Shown here one piece after another: positions 1 through 10,810 of a DNA stretch of 64,000 bases (within the stretch, counting starts at the first letter, position 1; every line of letters begins with the position of its first letter). Location of the stretch: contig JAOCPU010000074.1 of assembly GCA_035772785.1 (NCBI GenBank), positions 1 to 64,000 of the forward strand, written 5' to 3'. The notes under the pieces are model-generated. The model saw nothing but the letters and a program-made list of their open reading frames with translations. It did not search any database and was not told the DNA's origin. Both the position numbers and the translations under genes were made by a program. Source of the stretch: Phlebiopsis flavidoalba. Lineage: Eukaryota; Basidiomycota; Agaricomycetes; Polyporales; Phanerochaetaceae.

Positions 1-115
1 ACCCTAAACCCTAAACCCTCGTAGCACTCACCTTCGCTGGTCCAGTCTCAACTCTCACAGCAACGTCGCCGCTCGCTTCGCTCGCGTCGACTCCCCCCCT
101 AAACCCTAAAACCCT
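1..115. repeat. telomere-like CCCTAAA units at the left edge
   Basis: Two and a half CCCTAAA heptamers lie at 1-20, and a second imperfect pair follows a C run at about 95-115. The unit as read is seven bases (TTTAGGG on the other strand), whereas most basidiomycete telomeres use the hexamer TTAGGG. So few copies cannot prove a telomere. The position at base 1, followed by subterminal repeats and transposon debris, makes a chromosome end or an eroded internal telomeric stretch the best reading. Confidence 0.5.
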
Positions 116-130
116 TTACCATATAAGGGT

Positions 131-275
131 GCGCTTCGATTAGTAAGCCGCGCTTCAACCTCTTCAGACCGCGCTTCGATTAGTCAGCTGCGCCTCAAAT
201 CAAATTGCCCACATTTGGATCGCGCTTCGATGACTAAGCGAAGATCGCCATCAGATCTTGCGCTTCGAAGCGCGG
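131..275. repeat. short subterminal repeat GCGCTTCGATTAGTnAG
   Basis: The motif GCGCTTCGA(T) recurs at 131, 171, 222 and 260. The first two copies extend to GCGCTTCGATTAGT(A/C)AG, the third reads GCGCTTCGATGACTAAG, and the last is part of a small palindrome. Spacing is roughly 40-50 bp. It lies directly inside the telomere-like units, so it is probably a subtelomeric repeat. Confidence 0.5.
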
Positions 276-2041
276 AATGAGGCCTCATTCCGTCTCGTAA
301 TATATATAGGTCGAGCGCAGGTGATGGGAGCTGTAGAAGAGGCCGAGGCGTCGCGAGGGGAGTGAGACCGGCGGAGGCGGGATGATCATCTGACGTGATG
401 GGTGTACCTGTCGACCCGCTCGCATCGCGACTGGCTGACGTAGACCCGACGTGGCTCACGGCGACGAGCTGGGCTTGCGTGACGAGGGGAGTGGGCTGCG
501 GCGTCCTCAGAAGCTGCGCTGGAGCGGCGGTGCGAGAAAGCTGGGGAGGCTGGGCAGGTGTGATTGAGCGAGACGGTTGGGCGGGCGTAGCGGCGCGGGG
601 ACGGCTGAGCGGAATGAGCGGGTGTAGCGGCGCGAGACGGCTGTGTGAGCTGTGCGGGCGTAGCGGCACGGGATGGCTGTTGCAACGTGCGGACTGCGCT
701 GGGATTTGACGGGAGACGCCTCGTTGGGGGCTGGGGTACTGGCGGAAGCGGGTGGGTGTCGGGGAAGGGGGTGTAATCCGCGGATTCACCGGGCTTCAGG
801 AGGGCCCTTCTGTTGCGTTCCGCTGGCGAAAACAGGCGGGTCGTAAAAGCGACCATGCTTTCTTCGATGTACTGGTAGCCGATGGGGTCGAACGTGGGCC
901 ATTTCTTCGTGCCCGTGAGATCGTTGAATTCGCCGTGGTGGTAACTAAAGCTCGGTCAGCGCGGTGAGCAGAGAGGGGAGCTGTTTACATACCTGCGAGC
1001 TTCAATATTACCGTTGTTTGAGGGAATCGGCCCGCACATTAAAATGCTGCATATCATCCCCGTGCGTGCACTGAAAACCTCGCAGAAGCCTTGAAGGATT
1101 GGACCCGCCGCTTGCAGGGCCCTGTGGATGATGTAGGCAGAGCAAATGCACAAAATGTTGCACTTACTGCTCGTACTGCTCCGGTGTGGTTGGATTGATG
1201 CTTGATGCACTTGCATTTGCCTCCTGCGCTGTGGCAAGGCGAGCTTCGTAGTCCTTGTGGTTTGCGAGCTTGACCTCCTCGCGGAACTCAGGCGTCTCCT
1301 CTTCCCAGCGTTTCAGCGCGACGGCGCGCAGGACGTTCAGCCACTGGGGGCTTGCTGTGACTCGGGTAGCCTCTCTCGCTTGCCATGCCTTCGTCTCTTC
1401 CTCCAGTTGTTGATGTGCGTCTTTGCGCAGTCGCGTCTCGAAGTATCGTTGCCGATAGAACATGAGGTCGGGGAGGCGGTACGCTTTCTGCTCGTTACTC
1501 CCTTCGATAGCCTCGACTAGCCTCCGGACCTCGGAGACAACCGTCGCCCACGTCTAGCTTGCGATAGTGGTGATTACACCAGTCCACGAGTTTCTGCAAA
1601 AGTTGTTAGCATTGCAATAGCAGAATAAAAGGGGGCTCATTCGACGCAGAGTGTTGAAAAGCACGGTTTTTTGCGTTGGCCTCTTCGTCAGACAGGTCAG
1701 TTAAGCCCTGGATGCCCTCGAGGTATGGCGGTGGTGCCAGTGGTTCCCAAGTGTCGTCCTCGATATCCACGAAGGGATCTTCATCCGCGGCGGCTTCTGC
1801 GTCCCCGTCTCTTGGGGCAATCTTCACCAACTTGCGAGCGGCGGCGTCGCCGATGAAGGCTAAAAAGCTCACTGGTTAGCCCGGAATAAATGATGGAAAC
1901 GGCACCCTGAGCAAGCTTCTCAGCATTCTCAGCGATCTCCCACACCCCTTCCTCGCATTGAGCAGCCCTCCCCACGCGACCGGAGTGGCCCATCCGGTGC
2001 GCCCACGTGGTTTGCGCGGGGTCCTTAGAAGTCTTCGCCAT
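184..2041 (-). pseudogene. transposon-associated Agaricomycete hypothetical protein, broken
   Basis: Minus-strand remnants can be read in order. An N-terminal piece starts at 2041 (MAKTSKDPAQTTWAHRMGH). An acidic piece reads DEDPFVDIEDDTWEPLAPP. A WATVVSEVRRLVEAIEGS block is followed by a helical block containing WEEETPEFREEV. Next is a block ending GPIPSNNGNIEARR, then KKWPTFDPIGYQYIEES, then MVAFTTRLFSPAERNRR, and finally a Ser/Pro/Ala-rich tail with repeated PSRAATPAQ units. This order matches a very common Agaricomycete protein of unknown function that is usually found among transposons; the match is from memory of the family. Pieces lie in different frames, and a stop sits inside the WATVV block, so this copy is probably dead. 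The final tail is open in two frames, so its true end (184 or 386) is uncertain. Confidence 0.5.
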
Positions 2042-2292
2042 ACAGTTGCGGAAGTGGCGACTCGGCTTCTAGAAGACTGGGCAAGCTGATTGACGAGCCC
2101 GTTGTGGGGGGAGAGAAAGGCGAGAAGCGGGGAGGAGGAGCGGGAGGCGGGCCAGGTGGGAGGTGGGGAGGAGAGGAGCGAGCGCTACTATCGGTTTGCT
2201 ACGTGTGAGCGCCTTCTCCCGCGCGCTATGCCCGGGATCAACCTCGGCGCATGCTCGCGTGGTGCGCTGGCAACGTGCCGGCCCCACCAGAC

Positions 2293-2388
2293 CATGTAGT
2301 TTCTTTTACAAACACCCACAGATCTGTAAACTGGCTGTATTGTAAAATAGATGGGCCATCCTAGGAGCCTTTTAAAAAGGGGGTCCCA
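2293..2388 (+). repeat. left terminal inverted repeat
   Basis: This is the left arm of the element. It begins near CATGTAG and ends at GGGGGTCCCA, and pairs with 4662-4756 in inverse orientation with a few mismatches and one-base indels. Confidence 0.8.
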
Positions 2389-4661
2389 GGCTTAGGCTGA
2401 CATCCTTTTTAAAATGGGGGGTGTTTTACAAAAAGGCTGACAACTTCCAAAAATGGTAATTTTCTTTTTTTGAAGCTCTGCTTTCGGCTTCCTAAACATA
2501 TCAGCATGACAAAATTTGGTGGAGAAATAAATAAGCTAGGATGCCATCAATTTTTCTTAACACGACCTTTTGCGCGCAAATAAGCGCCAAAAGCGCGAGA
2601 AGGCGGCTGGACCCTGTGGGTGGACCCACAATGCGCCCCCTTGCCCAATTAGGCTGGGAATTGATGGCAATCCGCTTCCACATCAATTTCGCTTTTGGGC
2701 TGCATTTGGGTTGCTCCCCAGCTTCCCCCTTGCTTATTTAGGGGCGCTGTATTGTAGTTTGAGTACCTATGCATGTTTAGAACATGCTCACCAAACAGAA
2801 TTTCCATATTTGGCCTGCCGGGGGTGCTACCAATATAATCCGATTTTATTTCGCTTTTTTTCGCGATTTTCAATAGGGTACCCTGGGTTCCCCTGCATTC
2901 CCCTGGCCTTGCTGCTTCTCGTTTAAGCTCCTATATGTTCTCTGAGTATGCCCATAACATAGGAACATCATCTGACACATTCCCATTATCCTGGGAATTG
3001 TTTCGAATTTCCCGGTATTTTTTCGAAAATCTGGGGGTCTGGGCATTGCTTCCTATTAATTGGGAATTGTTCTGAGCATTTCCCCCCATGTAGATACACT
3101 ATTTAGAAGTATTTTCATTATGTAGATCAAAGGTTTTAACATGATATGAATGTTTGGGAACATATTTTTGCGGAATTGATGGCTACTCCCCCTATACCCT
3201 CCAGATCAATATTCTGCTATTCTGAGCGGATAGAAAGTACCCTATAGGTACCTAGTACATGCAGATAAATTGTGGAAACAATGGGATGGCTGTAGCTAGT
3301 GCGATTCTCCAGATCTTGGTTGATTATCCTGGCGCTTATTTTTCGGATTTTAGGGTTAAGCTCAAATCATGGTATTCCAGTACAAATGAAGCTTAGATGA
3401 TATCTCCATCGTATTATACACCCCTGAAAACCTTTATATCCAAATTTGCGAAAGGAGGGGACATGTACAGCCTGTCAAAGCATAGAAACAGACAGGAAGT
3501 TGTGTAATTGTACAGAGATTCATGTTAACCCCATGCATTCTCTTGTAACACTAGCACATCTTTCCACCCACTTGGGGGATTGATGTAAACTAAGTTGTAG
3601 CATGTGTGGGAGGTATGTAGGATGTGTTCTACAGCTGGAATTGAATTATACTGCCCTGTGTGTGAATAGGTGCACATGTTTTTTTGGTTTTTTAAACCCT
3701 AAATGACGCTTATTTTTGGGTTTAAGGGCTGCAGCACCTGGGGAAGTTGTTCTAAAGCCTTGAAACTAATTCTACACATGCCCCCACATGCAAAGAGTAT
3801 ATAGACAACATCCAGAAGGTATTCAACCGCTGTAGAGCCCAGGGGTAAATGCGCATTTTCGCTTTTATGCTAGGTACCCCCATTTTGGAGTATATATCAG
3901 GGTGTAGCATGTGCTGTATTGATCCCCTCGTGTTCCAGTGTTGTATGTACACTATTCCAATGCTATATGAATATCCTAGATAGTTACAACGACCTCCAGA
4001 CCAATAATACCCCCAAGGGAACCTGCCCAAATATTATTTTTCCGCTTTTCCCCAGAATAATATATATCCCTATTGTTCCCATGTGCTTGGATAGCTTCCA
4101 AACTTCATTTCTGGATTACTCCAATGTATACCTATACAATGGCAAGTATACCGCCCATTTATAGGCCCCCATTCCCCCAAGGTATACCCCCCAATGTGCC
4201 ATTTGACCGCTTTTTTTATTAATTATAATAGTATTTATATTCCTGTGGGCCCTGCACATCATGGAACCTCTCAAAAATTGAGGTCTGAGCTCTACAGATG
4301 TATATCTATGTAACCTACACGAAAGAATGGAGGGGAACGAAAGGGGAGGGCAGGAATAGCAGCAGAAATGGGCAGGAAAAGCGGAATATAATGCCAGGAG
4401 CTAGCCCATCAATATCTAATCTAATTTGATGGAAGCAGAATCTTATCTGGAAGCAGGCACCATCAGTGCCACAAAGCTTTTGATGGGAACCGGTTCCTGG
4501 CGCTTTTTGAGCGCTTTTTTTTCCGCAAATTCCATAGGGTTGCTTGTGTTAGAAAACTCTATTTTGCCACATAGCTCCTTCCCATCAAAACATATGGCTA
4601 AAGTGCTTAACTGAAATATGTCTTGTTTTGATGGGGCTACATTACGCAACACACTGAAAAA

Positions 4662-4756
4662 TGGGACCCCATTTTTAAAATGCTCCTAGGATGGCCCATC
4701 TGTTTTACAATACAGCGAGTTACAGATGTCAGGGTCTTTTGTAAAACTTCTACATG
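4662..4756 (-). repeat. right terminal inverted repeat
   Basis: This is the right arm of the same element. Its reverse complement repeats the left arm, including the block GGGCCATCCTAGGAGC, which is identical in both. Confidence 0.8.
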
Positions 4757-4847
4757 CACGCCTGGTCACACTCCACGTCGTCACAGCTTTGGCGAACGAC
4801 CTCATCCGGGAGCAATAAATGAGCGAAGCCCTGTCCTACTTGACTGC

Positions 4848-5993
4848 GAGTCACGATAAGTTCGATGGTAGAACATCCGTGGCGGGGAAGTAGTCAACGG
4901 ATGATGCGCAGATAGACCTTCCTGTGGGGACTTGTTTTGTGATACTAATTGATAGGCGGCTCAGCCAGTTCAATTCTTTGATCTTGTATTCTTCAGGATT
5001 TTGGAGGTAAGCCGCGACGATTTGCCTGACTTCGAAACGCATATTGTCAGAAATTTGCGCTAATGCGAAACATTCGGAATACATGATACGTCGGCGAGAT
5101 GCATTGCTCCATATGTGTGAGGCAGCCGCGTATTGACGCAGTACACCTACAGCACTCCAGAAAGGAGCGATGTCGTCGCTACGAGTGACTGAAGGGACTC
5201 GTGAAGCATAATCAATAGTATCGAGGTATGCGAAAGCCTTGACTAATGCCGACGAAGCGATACAAGGTAGTCGCCCCTTAAGAGTTTGCACTCCTGCTGC
5301 AACAGCGACGGAGTAACGGATTCGAGGAAGCCCAGCTCTAGAGAATAGACTCCAAGTCAGTCACGAAAAATCGGATGGTGTACCACAACGCACGACATTC
5401 CCTTCGTGACGAGACGACGGAGAGATTTCGCTCCGAATGTGCATTATCGCGCGCAGAATGAATGGACAGCTCGTCAAGGTCCGTGGCATCTGCACTCAAG
5501 TTCTCCATTCCGCGGAGTACAAAACCAGTGCGGGTGGTAGCTTAATGAGTAAAGTCGGCATGGATAGACGCATTTTTGTTTGTCCAATCATTCGCATCGT
5601 CCTCATTGCTGTTCGACCCGGGATCTTGGTTCTCGTGAATTGCGTCAGATTCGCTATCGTGCAAGTGCGAAGGATCACAATGTCTGCCTTCAAGTTGCAG
5701 GTATGGGTCCGCGTTGGTCCACTTCCGGCCTTCGCAACGATCGCAGGGGATACACGGTAGTGCTTACTGAGTATTCCAGCTCCACCATTTGTTGCGGGGG
5801 GGTTTCTTCAACATCGCTTCGCGCTGCTTCATGTAAGACTGCTAGATTGTTGCTAGGGCCTGTACCATCGTCGTCCAAGCATTGCATTTCGAAACAAGAA
5901 TGTGTGGAAGCTTCAATGGTGTCGATTAATGCTGACTGTTGCGAGAGCCCGTCTGACGAATAGACCGTGGTCCCAGTCAGCTGTGTCAGATCA
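4848..5993 (-). pseudogene. unrecognised coding remnant downstream of the dioxygenase gene
   Basis: Minus-strand pieces read like protein. An acidic, Asn-rich stretch (SNSNEDDANDWTNKN) is followed by DLDELSIHSARDNAHSERN. After that come LELGFLESVTPSLLQQECK and a 146-codon open stretch (5291 to 4851) with regular hydrophobic spacing, for example NPEEYKIKELNWLSRLS. Single frame changes and a stop separate the pieces. I do not recognise the family. It could be the far C-terminus of the neighbouring dioxygenase gene or a separate transposon-linked gene. No transposase motif was seen. Confidence 0.35.
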
Positions 5994-8279
5994 TCAGGGC
6001 CTGCTATAGGGTGTAGCGTCGCGAAGAGGCGGGAGTTGTGAAAGTGGTGTGAGTGGTGATAGAAGGGACATTGCAGCGCACACAGGCGTAAGGTCCCTGA
6101 GGTCAAAGTCAGCATAATAAAGGTATGGGTAGGCATGAACGTACGTCTCGCTGCTTCTGCGTGGTAGTGGGTTGTGCAAACGATCCGCCTCGTCCAACCA
6201 TTGAAAGTTTTGCTGGCTCATAGGAATAGCCATTTGTGAGTTCTGGATACGGCTAGCTTTCTCAATCTGCCGACGTGTCTGACGTATACCTGAAAAGTCT
6301 GTCAAGATATGCCGCTATTGGTATATTGTAGACCACTCACGTTTTCTTTGATCTGGTATGGGGTAGGCGTCTGCGGGTCGCTTCAGTCCCTTAGGTCTTC
6401 CCAATCTTGCACCGCCTGAAATACCTTGCGCCGCGCGGGGATAATAATCTTCGATAAACCAAACAGCGCGCATTTGCGCGAGCATCCGAGGATGCAGGCT
6501 GGTCCATCTCGCTTAATACGCCTGTGGGAGCTAGTCTCCACCGCTTTCCCACGTATGACGGGACCGTCTAATTCAGGCTGCGTGGTCATGGAATCGTAAG
6601 GAACTTCTCGCTGTCTATAGATATGTTTTATAGCGTGAGGGCAGCTGCCGCCAGCAAGAATATAACCAGCAGGAGTAGAGGCCCTCGTGAAAAACTCGAA
6701 ATGAGACTGTCGATCTATCGTCACTTCGCCATCCATCGCTACGGTACTTCTAACCGAATAGGTCGAGGTTTGAGGGACTTGAGAGAGCTAGACTCACGAG
6801 AACGGTGAGATGCATCAAATGCCGCGAGCGCAAAGTGATGTGACGAGTACTTCACCCCTGTCATCTCTTGAGTCAGGTACAAGAGCTTTTCTTTCGGTGA
6901 GGGAGAGCTGCCAGAGCATGCCTCACATTGCCTTCCCGATTCGTTGAGAGGGGTAGCCAATGGCCGTCAATCGATAGGCCCAAGCGGGTAAAGGCTCACG
7001 ATCCTCGGGAGGCTGTAAGGGCCGCAGTTTCTTCCGTGACGTAGGCGGCCTGTGAAGAAGATGAGCTGGAATGGTTTCAGGGTGACGTATACCCACGAGG
7101 CGGGGAGTATGTGAAAATGCCACGGCTCCCAACCTTCGCGTTCAGGTAGATCGGACAGTATTGTCATGCACGAAAAGCCAGCGGCTGAATCGTTGTTGTC
7201 GGTGTGAGCACCTCCAAAAAGAACGAGGGCGGATGCAAGCGACTCTTCTACAGACACATTGTCAGCACGAAGCGCGCGCGAACCAGAAGGATCGAGATTG
7301 GTGACCTTGGCCTGCACCGTTGTGCGCAGGAGCCACATTCAGCTGCCAGGATGGCCAGAGATAGTTGCCCGGGCATCCAATGGAAAGGCGCGTTGATCAA
7401 ATCGTGATAGTGCGCGAAGACACTCTTGTACTTTGTCAGGAATATGCGCATTGAAGGATGCTATTGCGTTTTCCGCTACGTCTTTGAACATGATGATTAC
7501 AGCCATAATTAGGAATGGCAAACTATGGCTCACCTTCACAAAATGCTTTTGTATGTATTGATGTTCGTCCAGTCTTTCCTCATATACCTTGGGAAGCTGC
7601 GGGAGAGGCGCCTCCATGGCGCAAGGCTGTTCGACCATTTTTCCAATCCCGTAACAGCGACCAGGAGGCTTAACCATCTTGACACGTGGGTCTCTCTCGA
7701 ATGCAATCCTCTCCGTCGTGCGGGAGTTCTCTCGTGAGCCTAACATCTCTTGTCGCGCCTTGTCTAGTCGAATCCGGCGATTTGTTTTCGAATGGTGCAG
7801 ACTTTGTCAAGGAAATCAGCGACATGGAAAGGATCCAAGTGTTGATAACGCACAGCCCCCGGGTGGAAGACCAGAGGTCCCGCGTCATTTGATGGGTCTC
7901 CATCGCCGTTCATATCGCGAGCAAAGATGAAATCACCACAGGTCCCAGCTCAAGTAAAAAACCTGAAGGGCGACGAATACAACATGAGTTTACGGTCTGA
8001 TTATCAGTAAAGATCATACCGGGGTTTGCTTCGCCTCATGGTCTCCTTGCGACCCAATGAGGGACATCCAAGACCACGTTTGCATGTGCCTTCCCATCGT
8101 CGCTAGGATCCACAAAGACTAAAAAGGTTTTGCCTTCGCGTAACTAGAAGCGGCGACCCGGATGTGTGGCAGCATTGACATAGAGGTAGACATCTGGCAG
8201 CCGTTAGTCTCTACCCGGGAAGATCAAGTTTCTTCAAGTCTGGTAGTTACCCTGTATTCACTTTCTCCGTCCTAGCCAT
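5994..8279 (-). pseudogene. TET/JBP-type 2-oxoglutarate/Fe(II) dioxygenase, decayed
   Basis: The start at 8279 gives MARTEKVNTG, then a 57-bp intron (8194-8250, GTAACT donor, CTAAC branch-like site, CAG acceptor), then DVYLYVNAATHPGRR and VFVDPSDDGKAHANVVLDV. Next come DFIFARDMNGDGDPSNDAG, KPPGRCYGIGKMVEQPC, AISGHPGS-like and LFGGAHTDNNDS segments. The HTD (codons about 7198-7206) fits the HxD iron-binding pair, and GRLRHG (His codon about 7036) fits the distal His. RLTAIGYPSQRI and LTQEMTG follow. The order matches a basidiomycete TET/JBP-like family; such enzymes oxidise modified bases in DNA, and in basidiomycetes they are expanded together with KDZ-type DNA transposons. In-frame stops lie at 8145-8147 and 7339-7341, and at least three frameshifts follow, so this copy cannot give a full enzyme as read. 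Its downstream end is uncertain. Confidence 0.65.
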
Positions 8280-8424
8280 ACACCGTCTCGTTTGCTGTCG
8301 CGATCCGCTGTCAGCATATATAGGGAGAACTGAGGGTATGCGCGACCGGTACCGTCGTTGCGCGATACGTCTCTGTCTCTTTTCAGCCATGCGTCATTGT
8401 CCTATCATACGTTACGATTGGCAT

Positions 8425-9560
8425 TCAGGACATGCGTCACAAACTAAGAGGCTGCAGGGGTACCCTATCCCTTCGTCACTGCCGCCCGGCATTCCTCATT
8501 CGCTCGTCTCTCCATATCCTGGCCTGGATTCGATGATTTTTATTTTAGCATGTATGCCAAGAATCGAGGACTTACGAACATACTTTGTCCCCCCCCCCCC
8601 CACATCGCATCGCTATCCTGCCCCAAATCCTCCGCACTTCGACCATGTAGTCCTATTCGCTGTCATAATACACCGTCAGAATGTGTTTCAAGACTCGGGG
8701 GAACTGCAATGGTGCCTTGTTGCTTCGTTTACCGTTGCCCGAGATCCCCCCCCCCCTGCATACGCCTCTTCACATCTCAGCCTTGCTCTAATGCTTTTCT
8801 CTTTTAGGATGTATGCTATAGTTCGAGGGACTTTAAACTTACCTTATCCTCCTCTCGTATCTCGTCGTCAGCCCTCCTCGGCATTCGAATCATGTGGTGC
8901 CATTTACTGTCACGATATGTCGTCAGAAGGTATGTCAGGATTCGAGGGACTGCGAGAATACGTGGTCCCTTTCGGCATATTACCGGGCACGTCTCCGCCT
9001 TGTTCTAGCCACGTAGTCATATTGGCGGGGGCAATATACCATCAGAATGCTTGTCAAGATGCGAGGGACCGCAAAGATACCATGTCTCACGGGTAATCAT
9101 CGCTGGGTGTTACTTCTCCGCTTGACTCTCAATAGCCTAGCCTTTTGCTAACGCTGTTTACTATCAGGACGTGTGCCAAGGTTCGAGGCGATGCAGATAT
9201 ACCTGACCACCTCGTCGTGATTGATTAACACGCTTCTTCTCGTTTTATTCAACGCATTGTCGCCCTTTTTCCTGTTGTGGTTCACGATCAAGATGCGTCA
9301 CAAGATCGAGGAAACTGCAGGAGTACCTTGATCCCTAGCCACCTTTTCCCGACGTCGATCGTCCATTCTGCTCTCTCCGTCCCAGCCTTACCAAAATGCT
9401 ATTTGCGGCCAGGATGTACACCGTATGTTGAGGGACTGCATAGCAACCTGATCCATTTGTCATTTTTCCCCGACAGACCTCCTCAAAATCTCAGCCACAA
9501 ACGGTTCAATTCACTAGCGCCGTCATCGATCACAGGGTATAGCGGGACCAGAGCAGCGCT
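8425..9560. repeat. array of about ten degenerate ~121-bp tandem repeats
   Basis: A core resembling TCAGgATGTgTgcCAAG, then aTTCGAGGgACTGCA and ATACCTtgTCCC, recurs with starts near 8425, 8546, 8676, 8805, 8923, 9042, 9163, 9288, 9409 and probably 9529. Spacings are 118-130 bp. Between cores are pyrimidine-rich stretches, including long C runs (about 8590 and 8750). The copies are strongly diverged from each other, so the array is old. The 252-codon open stretch at 8338-9096 (+) runs through these units and is not taken as a gene. Confidence 0.65.
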
Positions 9561-9692
9561 GAATTACTTTTCCTTCTTCGTCATTTGGCTGGAGGCTACC
9601 TCGATTCAAGACCTGTGTCGCGCGGCCGTAGGCTTACGGGTCCAACTGGAGGTACGTATCTTCGTTTGGGATCTGAAGAAGTGTTAGTACGT

Positions 9693-10810
9693 TTTCCTCG
9701 AGTCCAGCTGGAGGAAGGAAGGTCAATTTAGCGTCTGAGTTCAATGGCCAAAACACATAGCCAGAGGGTGACGTCCGATAGGACTCGAGGAGGCTATGCC
9801 AATTGGGAACCGGGGGGAACGGGGAGTGTCGTCTCCTCGAGTCTTACTCGAGGAAAGGAGGTCCTTCTAGCGTCCGAGTTCAACGACCGAGACACGTAGC
9901 CAAAGGGCTACGTGCAGCTGAGATGCCCAAAGGGACACCTCGTGCTCATGCTCGGATCTGGGCGAGAGTGGACGTCAAGATACGCCGTGTGTCGTTTCCT
10001 CGAGTCTTACTCGCGGAGGGTATGTCCATTAGGAACCGGGGGAACGGGGAGTGTCATTTCCTCGAGTCTTACTCGAGGAAAGTGGGGCCGTTTGACGTCC
10101 GAATGAACGATGAGTGTCGTTTCCTCGAGTCTTACTCGAGGAAAGTGGGGCCGTTTGACGTCCGCCTCGGGGCGGCGACCGATGAGTGTCGTTTCCTCGA
10201 GTCTTACTCGCGGAGGGTATGTCCATTAGGAACCGGGGGGAACGGGGAGTGTCATTTCCTCGAGTCTTACTCGCGGAAAGTGGAGCCGCTTGACGTCCGA
10301 AGTAACTAGCGCGACCGATGAGTGTCGTTTTCCGCGAGTCGTACTCGAGGGGAGGGTATGTCCATTGGCAACCGGGGGAACGGGGAGTGTCGTTTCCTCG
10401 AGTCTTACTCGAGGAAAGGAGGTCCTTCTAGCGTCCGAGTTCAACGACCGAGACACGTAGCCAAAGGGCTACGTGCAGCTGAGATGCCCAAAGGGACACC
10501 TCGTGCTCATGCTCGGATCTGGGCGAGAGTGGACGTCAAGATACGCCGTGTGTCGTTTCTCGAGTCTTACTCGGAAAGGTCGTTTCCTCGAGTCTTACTC
10601 GAGGAAAGTATGTCTATTGGCAACCGGAGGGAACGAGGAGTGTAGTTTCCTCGAGTCTTACTCGAGGAAAAGAGGTCCATCTGGCGTCCGAGTTCAACGA
10701 CCGAGACACGTAGCCAAAGGGCTACGTGCAGCTGAGATGCCCAAAGGGACACCTCGTGCTCATGCTCGGATCTGGGTGAAAGTAGATGTCCAACATACGC
10801 TGGGTGAGTA
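9693..10810. repeat. minisatellite array built on a 25-nt hairpin palindrome
   Basis: The unit is TTTCCTCGAGT + CTT + the exact reverse complement of the first arm (11-bp stem, 3-nt loop). Perfect copies lie at 10057-10081, 10120-10144, 10393-10417, 10583-10607 and 10646-10670. Near-perfect or partial copies lie at 9693, 9832, 9995, 10192, 10255, 10328 and 10556. Copies are separated by short spacers containing GTCCATTGGCAACCGGGGG-like text or by a ~140-bp spacer. That spacer is present at about 9859-9998, nearly identically at 10420-10559, and in shortened, altered form at 10673-10790. It carries its own hairpin (ACGTAGCC, AAAG, GGCTACGT). Near-identity of the long spacers points to recent tandem duplication. 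Open frames here (e.g. 9803-10309) are repeat translations. Confidence 0.85.

Larger units (their letters stand above)
2293..4756. mobile_element. 2.46 kb non-autonomous element with 95-bp terminal inverted repeats
   Basis: The left end (2293-2388) and the reverse complement of the right end (4662-4756) align almost throughout. Shared blocks include GCTGTATTGTAAAA, AGATGGGCCATCCTAGGAGC and GGGGTCCCA. The ~2.27 kb between them is AT-rich compared with its flanks and has no convincing coding region and no recognisable transposase. This is the structure of a non-autonomous DNA transposon with long inverted repeats, larger than a typical MITE. Clean target-site duplications could not be fixed, because flanking bases around CATGTAG show partial similarity on both sides. 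It sits between the broken gene at 184-2041 and the next gene remnant. Confidence 0.75.

Noticed and set aside
8338..9096. 252-codon open frame on the plus strand
   Set aside because: It runs through six or more units of the ~121-bp repeat array and has no recognisable domain.
9803..10645. Open frames encoding repeated RFLESYSRK peptides
   Set aside because: They are translations of the palindrome minisatellite; repeats are conserved as DNA palindromes rather than in one reading frame.
9693..10810. CRISPR-like array
   Set aside because: Spacers are themselves repeated and of very unequal length, there are no cas genes, and the context is eukaryotic.
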